26,584 bases of DNA from an uncultured Flavobacteriales bacterium (GTDB taxonomy: Bacteria; Bacteroidota; Bacteroidia; Flavobacteriales; BACL11). The stretch's first letter is position 1; each line of letters starts with the position of its first letter. Below, in pieces: positions 6,714 to 14,827 of this stretch. The translations under genes were made by a program, and so were the position numbers. The notes under the pieces are model-generated. The model was not told the DNA's origin. It saw only the letters and a list, made by a program, of their open reading frames with translations, and searched no databases. Location of the stretch: assembly GCA_913047525.1 (NCBI GenBank), contig CAJWUS010000005.1:1-26584 (forward strand). The letters are read 5' to 3'.

Positions 6714-7712
6714 ATGAAAGCATTCAAATTATTCTTTTCCTTATTTGTTATAGCGCTTTGTATTTTTATTTTCAGAAACAACAATGCTGATAAAACGACA
6801 AAGAAAGAAGTAAATATTTACCGATTTGAGCAAACTCTTTTCACTACCGATAGCATTAAAATAGAGGGGGATATTTTGGAGTGGGAAAAACAATTAGGTT
6901 CTTTTTTCGAGAGTTTTAATTCTGAAATTTTAAGAACAAGGTCTAGGCAAGAAAATTATAAAGATGATATCTTGCAATTTGTTTCTCATCCGGATATGCG
7001 AGAAGCATACGATACACTTATGCAAAAATATCCTGATATAGCGTTTTTGGAAAGGGATTTAGCAAAAGCTTTTGGCAGATACAAATTACATTTTCCTGAA
7101 AAGCAACCCCCAACTATAATCACTTATTTTAGTGGCTTCAATTTTGGAGTAGTAACTAATGATACTATTCTCGCTATTGGGTTAGATTATTTTCTGGGTA
7201 AAGATTGTAGTTTTTATAAGCGCCTTAATTTTCCTGAGTATATGCGTTTTAAAAATCAGAAAAAGTTTATTCTGCCCTATTGCTTTGAAGCAATCGCTAA
7301 TAATGAGTTTGGTATTTTTGATAGTGGAAATGATTTTTTATCTCATATGATTTATAAAGGGAAAATCATGTATTTTATTAACGAAATCGTACCACATATT
7401 TCTGATGAAGATAAACTCAGATTCAGTAAAAAACAAATTGTTTGGTGTGAGGATAATGAGCAATCTATTTGGGCTTATTTTATTCAAAACGACATTCTTT
7501 TTTCTACCGATATGAAGCAGTATAATAGTTACATCAATTATTCGCCTTTTGCAAAAGGAATGTTAAACAAATCTCCCGGAAGAATTGCCTATTGGCTAGG
7601 ATGGAAAATTGTGAACGAATATATGGAAAACAATACGAGCGTTACTTTAATAGAATTAATGCAAAACACAAAGCCCCAAGAAATTTTACAACAATCGGGC
7701 TACAAACCCTAA
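6714..7712 (+). CDS. gldB: Gliding motility protein GldB
   Basis: GldB is a cell-envelope protein first found as required for gliding in Flavobacterium; its biochemical role is not settled. This 332-residue protein matches the family in length and in several blocks: VNIYRFEQTLF near the mature N-terminus, FYKRLNFPEYMRFKN, DFLSHMIYKGKIMYFINEI and PGRIAYWLGWKIVNEYM. The N-terminus is a hydrophobic segment (about 5-20). Family members are usually lipoproteins, but here the only cysteine in place is C16, preceded by I-A-L and followed by more hydrophobic residues, which is not a canonical lipobox. The protein may stay anchored by an uncleaved helix. gldC follows after 6 bp, so the pair is an operon. 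Confidence 0.88.
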   Translation: MKAFKLFFSLFVIALCIFIFRNNNADKTTKKEVNIYRFEQTLFTTDSIKIEGDILEWEKQLGSFFESFNSEILRTRSRQENYKDDILQFVSHPDMREAYDTLMQKYPDIAFLERDLAKAFGRYKLHFPEKQPPTIITYFSGFNFGVVTNDTILAIGLDYFLGKDCSFYKRLNFPEYMRFKNQKKFILPYCFEAIANNEFGIFDSGNDFLSHMIYKGKIMYFINEIVPHISDEDKLRFSKKQIVWCEDNEQSIWAYFIQNDILFSTDMKQYNSYINYSPFAKGMLNKSPGRIAYWLGWKIVNEYMENNTSVTLIELMQNTKPQEILQQSGYKP

Positions 7713-7718
7713 AGAATA

Positions 7719-8057
7719 ATGATGAAAAAATCAAAAATTAGTTTCGAAATTGATCTAAACGAAAACAACATTCCGCAAAATATTCAGATGAGCAGTACAG
7801 ATGGACAGTTAAAAAAGGGAGATGTAAAATCTATTTTAATTTCTGCTTGGGATAAAAAAACAAATGAAACTTTGCGCATTGATCTTTGGACAAAGGATAT
7901 GATGGTAAGTGAGATGCTTATCATGTATCATCAAACTTTGCTTTCCATGGCAAGTTCATTAGAAAAAGCTACTAATGAAACCAATTTAGCAGATGCACTA
8001 AGAGATTATTGTGCATTTTTTGGGGAGAAGTCAGGAATAATAAAAGCTAAGAAGTAA
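7719..8057 (+). CDS. gldC: Gliding motility protein GldC
   Basis: GldC is a small soluble protein that accompanies GldB in gliding Bacteroidota; its molecular function is unknown. The 112-residue sequence carries the family blocks [32 protein letters not shown] and [14 protein letters not shown] and ends with [15 protein letters not shown]. There is no signal peptide or membrane segment. Translation can start at either of two adjacent ATGs (7719 or 7722). The stop codon overlaps the end of engB on the other strand by 11 bp. No terminator is visible at this junction. Confidence 0.9.
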   Translation: MMKKSKISFEIDLNENNIPQNIQMSSTDGQLKKGDVKSILISAWDKKTNETLRIDLWTKDMMVSEMLIMYHQTLLSMASSLEKATNETNLADALRDYCAFFGEKSGIIKAKK

Positions 8058-8649
8058 AAAGAAGATTCGTCTTTTCGATAAAGTCAAGAATTTCTTTACT
8101 TCCTTTTCTTTTAGGTACTGACGCGAAAAAAGTTTGAGGTATTTCTTCCCATTGTTTTAGCATCTCAGTTTTGTAATTTTCTATATTTTTTTTAAGTTCA
8201 GTCTTGCCTAATTTATCAATTTTTGTAAAAATCATAAGAAAGGGTATTTGCTTTTCGCCCAACCACTTCATAAATTCCAAATCAATCTTTTGGGGCTTGT
8301 GTCTGCAATCCAGAAGCACAAAAAGACACATTAAATTCTCTCTGTTTTCTAAATAACTAAAAATAATTTTTTGAAATTCTTGCTTTTGTGTTTTAGAAAC
8401 GGTAGCATAGCCATAACCAGGCAAATCCACCAAATACCACTCCTTATTGATTAAAAAATGATTAATAAGCTGTGTTTTTCCGGGCTTTCCTGAAATTTTT
8501 GCAAGCTGTTTTTTATTTGTAATAAGATTGATAAGAGATGATTTTCCGACATTCGATCTGCCAATAAAAGCATACTCTGGCATATCTGCTTTTGGGCAAA
8601 GGGTATAATCCGTATTACTGATAATAAAATCGGAACTTTTTATCTGCAT
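8047..8649 (-). CDS. engB: Ribosome biogenesis GTPase EngB (YsxC/YihA)
   Basis: EngB is an essential GTPase for late assembly of the large ribosomal subunit. From ATG 8649 the protein has 200 residues, the usual size. GTPase motifs are G1 GRSNVGKS (30-37), the G2 threonine in [12 protein letters not shown] (54-65), G3 DLPG (75-78) and G4 TKID (142-145). The G5 region reads [18 protein letters not shown] codon directly upstream (8652) is possible, but ATG is preferred. The hydrolase gene lies upstream on the same strand, its stop 9 bp before this start, so they are likely one transcript. From memory, engB, an alpha/beta hydrolase and mraZ are neighbours in many flavobacteria. Confidence 0.94.
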   Translation of the reverse strand: MQIKSSDFIISNTDYTLCPKADMPEYAFIGRSNVGKSSLINLITNKKQLAKISGKPGKTQLINHFLINKEWYLVDLPGYGYATVSKTQKQEFQKIIFSYLENRENLMCLFVLLDCRHKPQKIDLEFMKWLGEKQIPFLMIFTKIDKLGKTELKKNIENYKTEMLKQWEEIPQTFFASVPKRKGSKEILDFIEKTNLLFTS

Positions 8650-8658
8650 CACAAAATT

Positions 8659-9411
8659 TTAGAAATGATTACCCAGCCAATCAATGGTAATTTTGCTAAA
8701 CTTTTCAGGGTGTTCCCACATTGGCGAATGCCCACATTTGTCAATCCATAAAAGTTCGGAATTAGGGAAAAGACTATGAAATTCCTCCGCAACATGTGGG
8801 GGGGTTACCTTGTCTTGCTTTCCCCAAATAAGGCAAACAGGCATTGTAAAGCGAGGTATATCTTTCGCCATATTGTGCCGTATTGCAGATTTTGCAAAAG
8901 CAAGCAAACGGATAACAGAAGCTCTTTTATTAGCAATATCAAATACTTTATCTACTAATTCTTTGGTGGCAGTTTTTGGATTGTAAAAGACCTCTTCTGT
9001 TTTTACTTTTATGTAATCATAATCTCCTCTTCTTGGAAAAGTATCTCCCATTGCGTTTTCATACAAACCAGAACTTCCAGTTAGCACCATGCCTTCTACT
9101 TTTTCCGGGTATTTTTTAGAAAAAACAAGGGCAATATGTCCTCCCAGTGAATTTCCAACTAGTACAGCTCTCTCTAATTTTTTATGCCTCATGAAATCAT
9201 TAAGATATTCTGCTAAATACTTTATAGAAGTTTTAAGTAAGGGAACTTCAAAAAGTTTCAAATCAGGTGCAAGTACTTTGAATCCGGCATTAGCCACAAT
9301 ATCAACCATGCTCCCAAAATTATCTACCCCTCCCATAAGGCCGTGTAATAAAATTAGAGGGGCTCCTTCCCCTTTTTCAATATATGTAAATTTTCCCTCT
9401 TTTTTTATCAT
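8659..9411 (-). CDS. Alpha/beta hydrolase fold protein
   Basis: This 250-residue cytoplasmic protein has the complete alpha/beta hydrolase pattern. The oxyanion-hole HG is at 23-24 (LILLHGLMGG), the nucleophile elbow GNSLGG places Ser88, the acid is probably Asp200 in WGKQDKVTPP, and the base is His228 in CGHSPMWEHP. A mobile cap covers about 115-185. The substrate cannot be read from the sequence; esters or small-molecule amides are typical. No signal peptide is present. The gene shares a strand and probably a promoter with engB and is divergent from mraZ across 178 bp. A housekeeping role is possible because of this conserved position, but it is not shown. Confidence 0.88.
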   Translation of the reverse strand: MIKKEGKFTYIEKGEGAPLILLHGLMGGVDNFGSMVDIVANAGFKVLAPDLKLFEVPLLKTSIKYLAEYLNDFMRHKKLERAVLVGNSLGGHIALVFSKKYPEKVEGMVLTGSSGLYENAMGDTFPRRGDYDYIKVKTEEVFYNPKTATKELVDKVFDIANKRASVIRLLAFAKSAIRHNMAKDIPRFTMPVCLIWGKQDKVTPPHVAEEFHSLFPNSELLWIDKCGHSPMWEHPEKFSKITIDWLGNHF

Positions 9412-9526
9412 CTAATTCTTTTTCAGCAGTTGCAAAGTAAACAAATTTTATTTGATAGGAGTAGAGAATATTCATTCTTCTGAATACCATCTGAAAAACA
9501 CAGAAAATGGATAAAGTTTTCAACAA

Positions 9527-9553
9527 AGTGGTAAAATGTGGTAAAATGTGGGG
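9527..9553 (+). promoter_or_regulatory. Candidate MraZ operator: three 10-bp-spaced TGGTA/TGGGG boxes
   Basis: The sequence holds TGGTA (9529-9533), TGGTA (9539-9543) and TGGGG (9549-9553), separated by AAATG spacers, giving an exact 10-bp period. MraZ of E. coli binds TGGGN repeats separated by 5 bp upstream of its own gene (established). Position, period and box sequence agree, with two boxes carrying TA in place of the last GN. The array ends 36 bp before the mraZ start and overlaps the expected -33 region, which fits autorepression. Confidence 0.7.
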
Positions 9554-9562
9554 CATTTATAA

Positions 9563-9570
9563 TATATTTA
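9563..9570 (+). promoter_or_regulatory. Possible -7 element of the dcw operon
   Basis: TATATTTA differs from TAnnTTTG at the last base only. It lies 9 bp after the MraZ box array and 19 bp before the mraZ GTG. The call is weak on sequence alone but is supported by position. Confidence 0.35.
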
Positions 9571-9589
9571 CACCCATTAAAGAAGAAAA

Positions 9590-10069
9590 GTGATTAATCT
9601 GATAGGAACATATGAATGTAAGTCTGATGCAAAAGGTCGTATCATGCTTCCCTCCGCTCTAAAAAAACAATTATCTCCTGTGATGCAAGATGGTTTTGTA
9701 ATAAAAAGAAGCGTTTTTAATAATTGCTTGGAGATGTATTCAATGAAAGAATGGAATACAATAGCAGCACAGGTGAATCAATTAAATCGGTTTATAAGGA
9801 AGAATATTGATTTTATACGCTCGTATATGTCAGGATTAAAAATAGTAGAAGCAGATGGAAATGGTAGAATACTTATCCCAAAAAACCTAATTGTTTTTGC
9901 TGGAATTGATAAGGAAATTGTGCTAACTGCATCTGTTAATGTCATTGAGATTTGGGATAAGCAGCAGTATGAAGACACCATAAAATCAACATTGAAAGAC
10001 TTTGGAAAATTAGCGGAAGAAGTAATGGGGAATCAGTCACATGTAAAGAGGGAGGATGATGTATCATGA
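9590..10069 (+). CDS. mraZ: MraZ, transcriptional regulator of the division and cell wall cluster
   Basis: MraZ is a DNA-binding protein with two AbrB/SpoVT-like swapped-hairpin halves that form ring oligomers and repress the dcw operon. Here the two halves carry DAKGRIMLP (13-21) and GNGRILIP (90-97), the diagnostic DxKGRxxxP motifs. The length of 159 residues is slightly longer than the E. coli protein. The start is GTG at 9590, as the conserved N-terminus (NLIGTYE) begins directly there, and a purine-rich AGAAGAAAA precedes it. The gene opens the dcw cluster, sits just after a candidate MraZ box array, and overlaps rsmH by 14 bp. Confidence 0.95.
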   Translation: MINLIGTYECKSDAKGRIMLPSALKKQLSPVMQDGFVIKRSVFNNCLEMYSMKEWNTIAAQVNQLNRFIRKNIDFIRSYMSGLKIVEADGNGRILIPKNLIVFAGIDKEIVLTASVNVIEIWDKQQYEDTIKSTLKDFGKLAEEVMGNQSHVKREDDVS

Positions 10070-10952
10070 GCCGGTTTTACTAAGTGAGAGTGTGGAGGGG
10101 CTTAGTATAAATCCCAACGGAATTTATATAGATGTAACATTTGGCGGGGGTGGACATTCGAGAGAGATTTTAAAAAATATTAGCACAGGAAAGTTGTATG
10201 CTTTTGATCAAGATACAGATACTAACAATAATATTTTAGAAAATAATAATTTTAAATTATTGAATACTAATTTCAGAAACATTAAAAACTTTTTAAGATT
10301 GGAGGGAGTAAATAAAATTGATGGATTGTTGGCGGACTTAGGTGTTTCTTCTCATCAATTTGATATTTCAGAAAGAGGATTCTCCACTCGATTTTCAGGA
10401 CCATTGGATATGCGTATGAATCTCAATTCTGAATTGGATGCCAAGCATATCATTAATAATTATTCAGAAGAAGATTTGGCAAAAGTATTTTTCGGATATG
10501 GTGAACTTAGAGAATCAAGAAAAATTGCCAAAACAATTATTACAGCTAGGAAGGAGAAACAGATTCTAACCACTAATCAGCTTTTAGATTGCATGCAGCA
10601 TTTAACCATTGAGAGAAAAAGAAATCATTTTTTTTCGAGAGTTTTCCAATCCATACGAATTGAGGTAAATGATGAAATAGGAGCATTAAAAGCAATGCTA
10701 AATGCAGCAACTGACTTATTAAAAGTTGGCGGTAGATTATCGGTAATCTCCTACCATTCATTGGAAGATAGATTGGTAAAGAATTTGGTAAAAAAAGGAA
10801 ATATAGAAGGAAATCTGCAAAAAGATTTTTACGGAAATCCTTTCAAAAAATTTAAAGAAATCAGTAAAAAAGTAATTATTCCTTCTGAAAAGGAAATAAA
10901 GAACAACTCAAGAGCAAGAAGTGCAAAGCTAAGGATTGCTGAAAAAATATAG
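10056..10952 (+). CDS. rsmH: 16S rRNA (cytosine1402-N4)-methyltransferase RsmH
   Basis: RsmH (MraW) methylates N4 of C1402 in the decoding centre of 16S rRNA using SAM. The 298-residue sequence begins with HEPVLLSESVEGL, then the SAM loop DVTFGGGGHS (26-35), DLGVSSHQFD (94-103), RGFSTRFSGPLDMRM (107-121) and the C-terminal ISYHSLEDRLVKN (231-243). The length is normal. Two adjacent ATGs (10056 and 10059) follow a strong GGGAGG; the second has the more usable spacing. The start lies inside the mraZ reading frame, so translation is probably coupled. Confidence 0.96.
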   Translation: MMYHEPVLLSESVEGLSINPNGIYIDVTFGGGGHSREILKNISTGKLYAFDQDTDTNNNILENNNFKLLNTNFRNIKNFLRLEGVNKIDGLLADLGVSSHQFDISERGFSTRFSGPLDMRMNLNSELDAKHIINNYSEEDLAKVFFGYGELRESRKIAKTIITARKEKQILTTNQLLDCMQHLTIERKRNHFFSRVFQSIRIEVNDEIGALKAMLNAATDLLKVGGRLSVISYHSLEDRLVKNLVKKGNIEGNLQKDFYGNPFKKFKEISKKVIIPSEKEIKNNSRARSAKLRIAEKI

Positions 10953-10953
10953 A

Positions 10954-11283
10954 ATGAGAAGTAAAAAAGCGCAAGAGCAAAATATTATTACCCAAATAAT
11001 CAGAGGAGATTTTCTTTCTAAGAAGGAGAATCAGGAACACCTACCATTTATCCTATTTGTTGTGCTTTTAATCATCATCAATATTACCCTTTACTACAAT
11101 GCTGAGCATATCGCCAGAAATATTGATAAAGCAGAAAAAGAGCTATATGAATTGCGAGTGGAATACATTACTACAAAGTCGGAATTGATGGGTAAATACA
11201 AAAGATCAACAATTGAAAATACAGTGGTAAGTATGAGTTTAAAATCATCACTAATAGCTCCAAATATTATTGAAGAAAACTAA
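10954..11283 (+). CDS. FtsL-like cell division protein
   Basis: A 109-residue bitopic membrane protein with the FtsL layout. A basic cytoplasmic tail of about 30 residues (starting MRSKKAQEQ) leads to one membrane helix (LPFILFVVLLIIINITLYY). A periplasmic segment with heptad-like spacing follows (IARNIDKAEKELYELRVEY), fitting the coiled coil that pairs with FtsB/DivIC-type partners and FtsQ. Sequence identity to classical FtsL is low, as is usual for the family; the call rests on topology and on its place between rsmH and ftsI. ATG 10954 starts 1 bp after the rsmH stop; an upstream TTG at 10936 is in frame but inside rsmH. The last base of its stop codon is the A of the ftsI ATG. Confidence 0.85.
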   Translation: MRSKKAQEQNIITQIIRGDFLSKKENQEHLPFILFVVLLIIINITLYYNAEHIARNIDKAEKELYELRVEYITTKSELMGKYKRSTIENTVVSMSLKSSLIAPNIIEEN

Positions 11284-13367
11284 TGAATAAACAGAAAGGG
11301 AATATAAACTGGCGATTGATTTTTTTGTATTTTTTTATGATTCTTTTTGCAGTTATCATTTTATCTCATGTTTTTGTAATTCAACAATTAAAAGAATCAT
11401 TTAGTCAGAACCAACCCGAGTTTATAACGGTTGAGGCGCCAAGAGGAAATATTTTCTCTGATGATGGAAGTCTGCTTGCGATATCTATGCCTCTTTATGA
11501 TGTGCATATTGATTTTCAAACAATAGATAATGACACTTTTCGCAAGTACATTTCTGCCTTAGCTAAGAAATTGGAAAACTTATTTAACGATAAAACTGCT
11601 TTGTCTTATGAAATTGGGTTTCGAAATGCAAAAAAGAACAATGAAAGATATTATTTTCTTAAAAAAGAAATGACTTACAATAAAGTAAAACAATTAAAAT
11701 CTTTTCCAATTTTTAAGATGGGTCAATTTAAAGGAGGGCTAATTTGTGAGAGAAAAGAAAATAGAGAAATACCATTTCAACTGTTAGCAAAACGAACAAT
11801 AGGATATGAAAGACAGGGGATAAAGCCAATAGGAATTGAAGGAGCTTATAACCAAATTTTGAAAGGGGAAAACGGTAAAAAGTTAGTACAAAAAATTTCT
11901 AAAAAGGTTTTGATGCCAATCAATTCTAATGCGAATGTATTGCCAAAAGCCGGAGATGATGTAATAAGCACTATCAATATTGATTTGCAGGATGTTACTG
12001 AACAGGCATTAATAAATGCACTTGAGAAACATAAAGCAGAATTTGGTTGTGTGGCTGTGATGGAGGTGAAAACAGGAAAAATAAAAGCAATTGCTAACCT
12101 CAGAAGAATAGAAGAAGGATTGTTTATTGAAGATTACAACTATGCGATAGGGGAACATTCCGAGCCTGGCTCTACCTTCAAATTGGCTTCTATTTTGGCT
12201 GGATTGGAAGATGGATTTTTCAAGTTATCAGATAGTGTAGATACCGAAAATGGCAGGTGTAAATTTTTTGACAGAACTATGATTGATTCCAGAAAAGAGG
12301 GTTACGGGAAAATAACAATTGGGGAAGCTTTTGTAGTATCATCAAATGTTGGAATCTCCAAAGTTATAAATAATGCTTATGCCAAACAACCAGAAAAATT
12401 TGTGGATAGGTTATACAAATTTCAACTAAACACTCCGCTTAATATTGAGATTTCAACTCCAGAAAATCCTAAAATAAAAACACCAAAAAGTCTTGATTGG
12501 TCAGGCACCACTTTGCCTTGGATGTCCATTGGTTATGAAGTGAGTTTGACACCGCTTCATCTGCTGACATTTTATAATGCAATAGCAAATAAAGGGCGAA
12601 TGGTAAAACCACTTTTTGTAAGCGGCTTTAAAAGAAATGGAAAATTTATTGAAGTAAATAATACAGAAGTTATCAATCCTGCAATTTGTGCCAGAACAAA
12701 TATCGAGCAAATTATCCCCTTAATGATACAAGTAGTGGAGAGAGGGACAGCAAAAAACATAAAAAGCAAACAGTATAGTATTGCCGGAAAAACGGGTACT
12801 TGTCAGCTTAATTATTGGAAAAGAGAAAAAGGAGAGAAAAAAAGCTATCAGGCATCTTTTGCAGGATTTTTTCCAGCAGATAACCCAAAATATTCATGTA
12901 TTGTAGTGATAAGTAACCCGACAGAAAACGGCTTTTATGGTGCAAAAGTGGCAGCACCCGTATTTAAGAAAATTGCAGATAAAGTTTTTGCATCTGACTT
13001 GGAATTGCATAAAGTGTTTACAGCCCAAAAAAACACAAGTTCGCCTTATACCAAAAACGGAAACAATTATGATGCACAAGTTGTTTTAAGCGAGCTAAAT
13101 ATCTCTTTCCAAGCTGATAAAACCAATTGGATAATTGCTAGTGCTAAGCAAGATATTATTGAGCTAAAAACACGGAAAATAGAAGAAGATTTAAAAGATG
13201 GCTTTATTCCTGAATTAAGAGGAATGGGGATTCAGGATGTGCTTTTTCTTTTGGAAAACAATGGGCTTAGAGTTCATTTTTCAGGGAAAGGAACAATAAA
13301 AAATCAAAGTTTAAAAAAAGGGAAACGATTTAAAAATGGAAGTGAAATAATTTTGGAATTAGCATGA
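11283..13367 (+). CDS. ftsI: Septal peptidoglycan transpeptidase FtsI (PBP3-type) with C-terminal PASTA domain
   Basis: FtsI crosslinks septal peptidoglycan in the periplasm. The 694-residue protein has a short cytoplasmic end, one membrane anchor (about 12-33), and a class B PBP pedestal with the conserved APRGNIF (52-58). The transpeptidase domain has the nucleophile motif STFK (297-300), SSN (353-355) and KTG (503-505). Residues about 640-694 form a PASTA domain (FIPELRGMGIQDVLFLLENN onward), a fold linked to peptidoglycan or beta-lactam binding. PASTA tails are absent from E. coli FtsI but known in Bacteroidota and Gram-positive homologues. The ATG overlaps the ftsL-like stop by 1 bp (TAATG), and its own end overlaps murE by 4 bp. 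Confidence 0.95.
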   Translation: MNKQKGNINWRLIFLYFFMILFAVIILSHVFVIQQLKESFSQNQPEFITVEAPRGNIFSDDGSLLAISMPLYDVHIDFQTIDNDTFRKYISALAKKLENLFNDKTALSYEIGFRNAKKNNERYYFLKKEMTYNKVKQLKSFPIFKMGQFKGGLICERKENREIPFQLLAKRTIGYERQGIKPIGIEGAYNQILKGENGKKLVQKISKKVLMPINSNANVLPKAGDDVISTINIDLQDVTEQALINALEKHKAEFGCVAVMEVKTGKIKAIANLRRIEEGLFIEDYNYAIGEHSEPGSTFKLASILAGLEDGFFKLSDSVDTENGRCKFFDRTMIDSRKEGYGKITIGEAFVVSSNVGISKVINNAYAKQPEKFVDRLYKFQLNTPLNIEISTPENPKIKTPKSLDWSGTTLPWMSIGYEVSLTPLHLLTFYNAIANKGRMVKPLFVSGFKRNGKFIEVNNTEVINPAICARTNIEQIIPLMIQVVERGTAKNIKSKQYSIAGKTGTCQLNYWKREKGEKKSYQASFAGFFPADNPKYSCIVVISNPTENGFYGAKVAAPVFKKIADKVFASDLELHKVFTAQKNTSSPYTKNGNNYDAQVVLSELNISFQADKTNWIIASAKQDIIELKTRKIEEDLKDGFIPELRGMGIQDVLFLLENNGLRVHFSGKGTIKNQSLKKGKRFKNGSEIILELA

Positions 13368-14827
13368 AATCTTTAAAAGAGATACTTTATAAAGTAGAAA
13401 TTATTAATGTAGTTGGCACCACCTATTTACCTATTTTCTCTGTGCATTTTGATTCCAGAAAAGTAAAAAAACAAAGCTTATTTGTAGCGGTAAAAGGGAC
13501 AATAACGGATGGTCATGAATATATCTCACAAGCCATAAAAAATGGTGCGACCGCCATTGTAGCAGAACAACTCCCTTCTGAAACTGAAAAAAATATCAGC
13601 TACTTTATTGTAAAAAACTCTAGTAAGGCATTAGCAGTAATAGCTACTAATTATTTTGAAAATCCATCCGAAAAGTTAAAACTTATTGGGGTAACAGGAA
13701 CAAATGGAAAAACAACCATTGTTTCTCTTTTATTCAATCTGTTTTTAGGGATGAATAAAAAGGTTGGAATGCTTTCTACGATTAATAATAAGATAAATAA
13801 TGACACTATTGAAAGCACCCATACAACAGCAGATGCAGTTGAAATTAACCAGCTTCTATTTCAGATGGTTTCTGATGGATGTGAGTATTGTTTTATGGAA
13901 GTAAGTTCGCATGCAATTGACCAGAATCGTATTGTAGGACTTGTTTTTGATATCATGGTTTTTACCAATATTTCTCACGATCATCTAGATTACCATTCCA
14001 CTTTTAATAAATATATAAATACTAAAAAGAAAGTGTTTAATCAATTAAATTCTAATGCCATTGCTCTTGTAAATAATGATGACAAGCATGGTATAAATAT
14101 GCTAAGAGATACAAAAGCAAAAAAGCAAACTTATTCCTTAAAAAGCATGTCCGATTTTAAATGTAAAATTCTGGAAAATCAGTTTGATGGAATGCTTTTA
14201 AGCATTAATAATTTCGATTTATGGACTAAATTAATAGGAGAGTTTAATGCCTATAATGTTTTGGCAGTTTATGCTGTTGGCGTTTTGCTAGAAACAGATG
14301 AAAAAAAACTCCTTGAAGGTATTAGTATGCTAAGTTCAGCAGAAGGGAGGTTTCAGAGTGTAAGAAATAGGGAAGGCGTAACGGCGATTGTTGATTATGC
14401 CCACACACCAGATGCGCTAAAAAATGTGCTTGGCACCATAAATAAAATAAGGTCAGGGAATGAAAAACTAATTACTGTGCTTGGCTGTGGGGGAGATAGA
14501 GACAGGACAAAGCGACCAAAAATGGCAGTAATAGCTTGCGATTTAAGTACCCAAGTTATTATTACTTCCGATAATCCCAGATCAGAAAATCCAGAGGATA
14601 TTATCTCAGATATGATGGCAGTACTCAATCCTGTTCAGAAAAAGAAAACTTTGCTAATAAGCGATAGAAAACAAGCCATCAAAACAGCTTGCACAATTTC
14701 AGAAAAAGAAGATATCATATTGGTAGCTGGCAAAGGGCACGAAAAATACCAGGAGATAAAAGGAGTAAAATATCCTTTTGACGATATGGATGAAATAAAA
14801 GAATCTTTAAACCTAATTAAAAGCTAA
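13364..14827 (+). CDS. murE: UDP-MurNAc-tripeptide synthetase MurE (meso-diaminopimelate type)
   Basis: MurE adds the third amino acid to UDP-MurNAc-L-Ala-D-Glu in the cytoplasm. The 487-residue protein has the Mur ligase ATP loop GTNGKTT (112-118), the magnesium-site region [11 protein letters not shown] (201-211) and the C-terminal [10 protein letters not shown] (456-465). The specificity motif is DNPR (403-406), which in characterised MurE enzymes marks meso-diaminopimelate rather than lysine. The cell wall is therefore predicted to be the A1-gamma type usual for Gram-negatives. The start overlaps ftsI by ATGA, and the stop overlaps mraY by TAATG. Confidence 0.96.
   Translation: MKSLKEILYKVEIINVVGTTYLPIFSVHFDSRKVKKQSLFVAVKGTITDGHEYISQAIKNGATAIVAEQLPSETEKNISYFIVKNSSKALAVIATNYFENPSEKLKLIGVTGTNGKTTIVSLLFNLFLGMNKKVGMLSTINNKINNDTIESTHTTADAVEINQLLFQMVSDGCEYCFMEVSSHAIDQNRIVGLVFDIMVFTNISHDHLDYHSTFNKYINTKKKVFNQLNSNAIALVNNDDKHGINMLRDTKAKKQTYSLKSMSDFKCKILENQFDGMLLSINNFDLWTKLIGEFNAYNVLAVYAVGVLLETDEKKLLEGISMLSSAEGRFQSVRNREGVTAIVDYAHTPDALKNVLGTINKIRSGNEKLITVLGCGGDRDRTKRPKMAVIACDLSTQVIITSDNPRSENPEDIISDMMAVLNPVQKKKTLLISDRKQAIKTACTISEKEDIILVAGKGHEKYQEIKGVKYPFDDMDEIKESLNLIKS

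Noticed and set aside
6683..6784. Upstream extension of nadE to an ATG at 6784
   Set aside because: The extra 34 residues are not conserved in the family and would run into the gldB coding region.
9412..9526. Promoter for the hydrolase-engB operon in the mraZ spacer
   Set aside because: Only an imperfect TTACTTTG-like element was seen on the minus strand, too weak to report.
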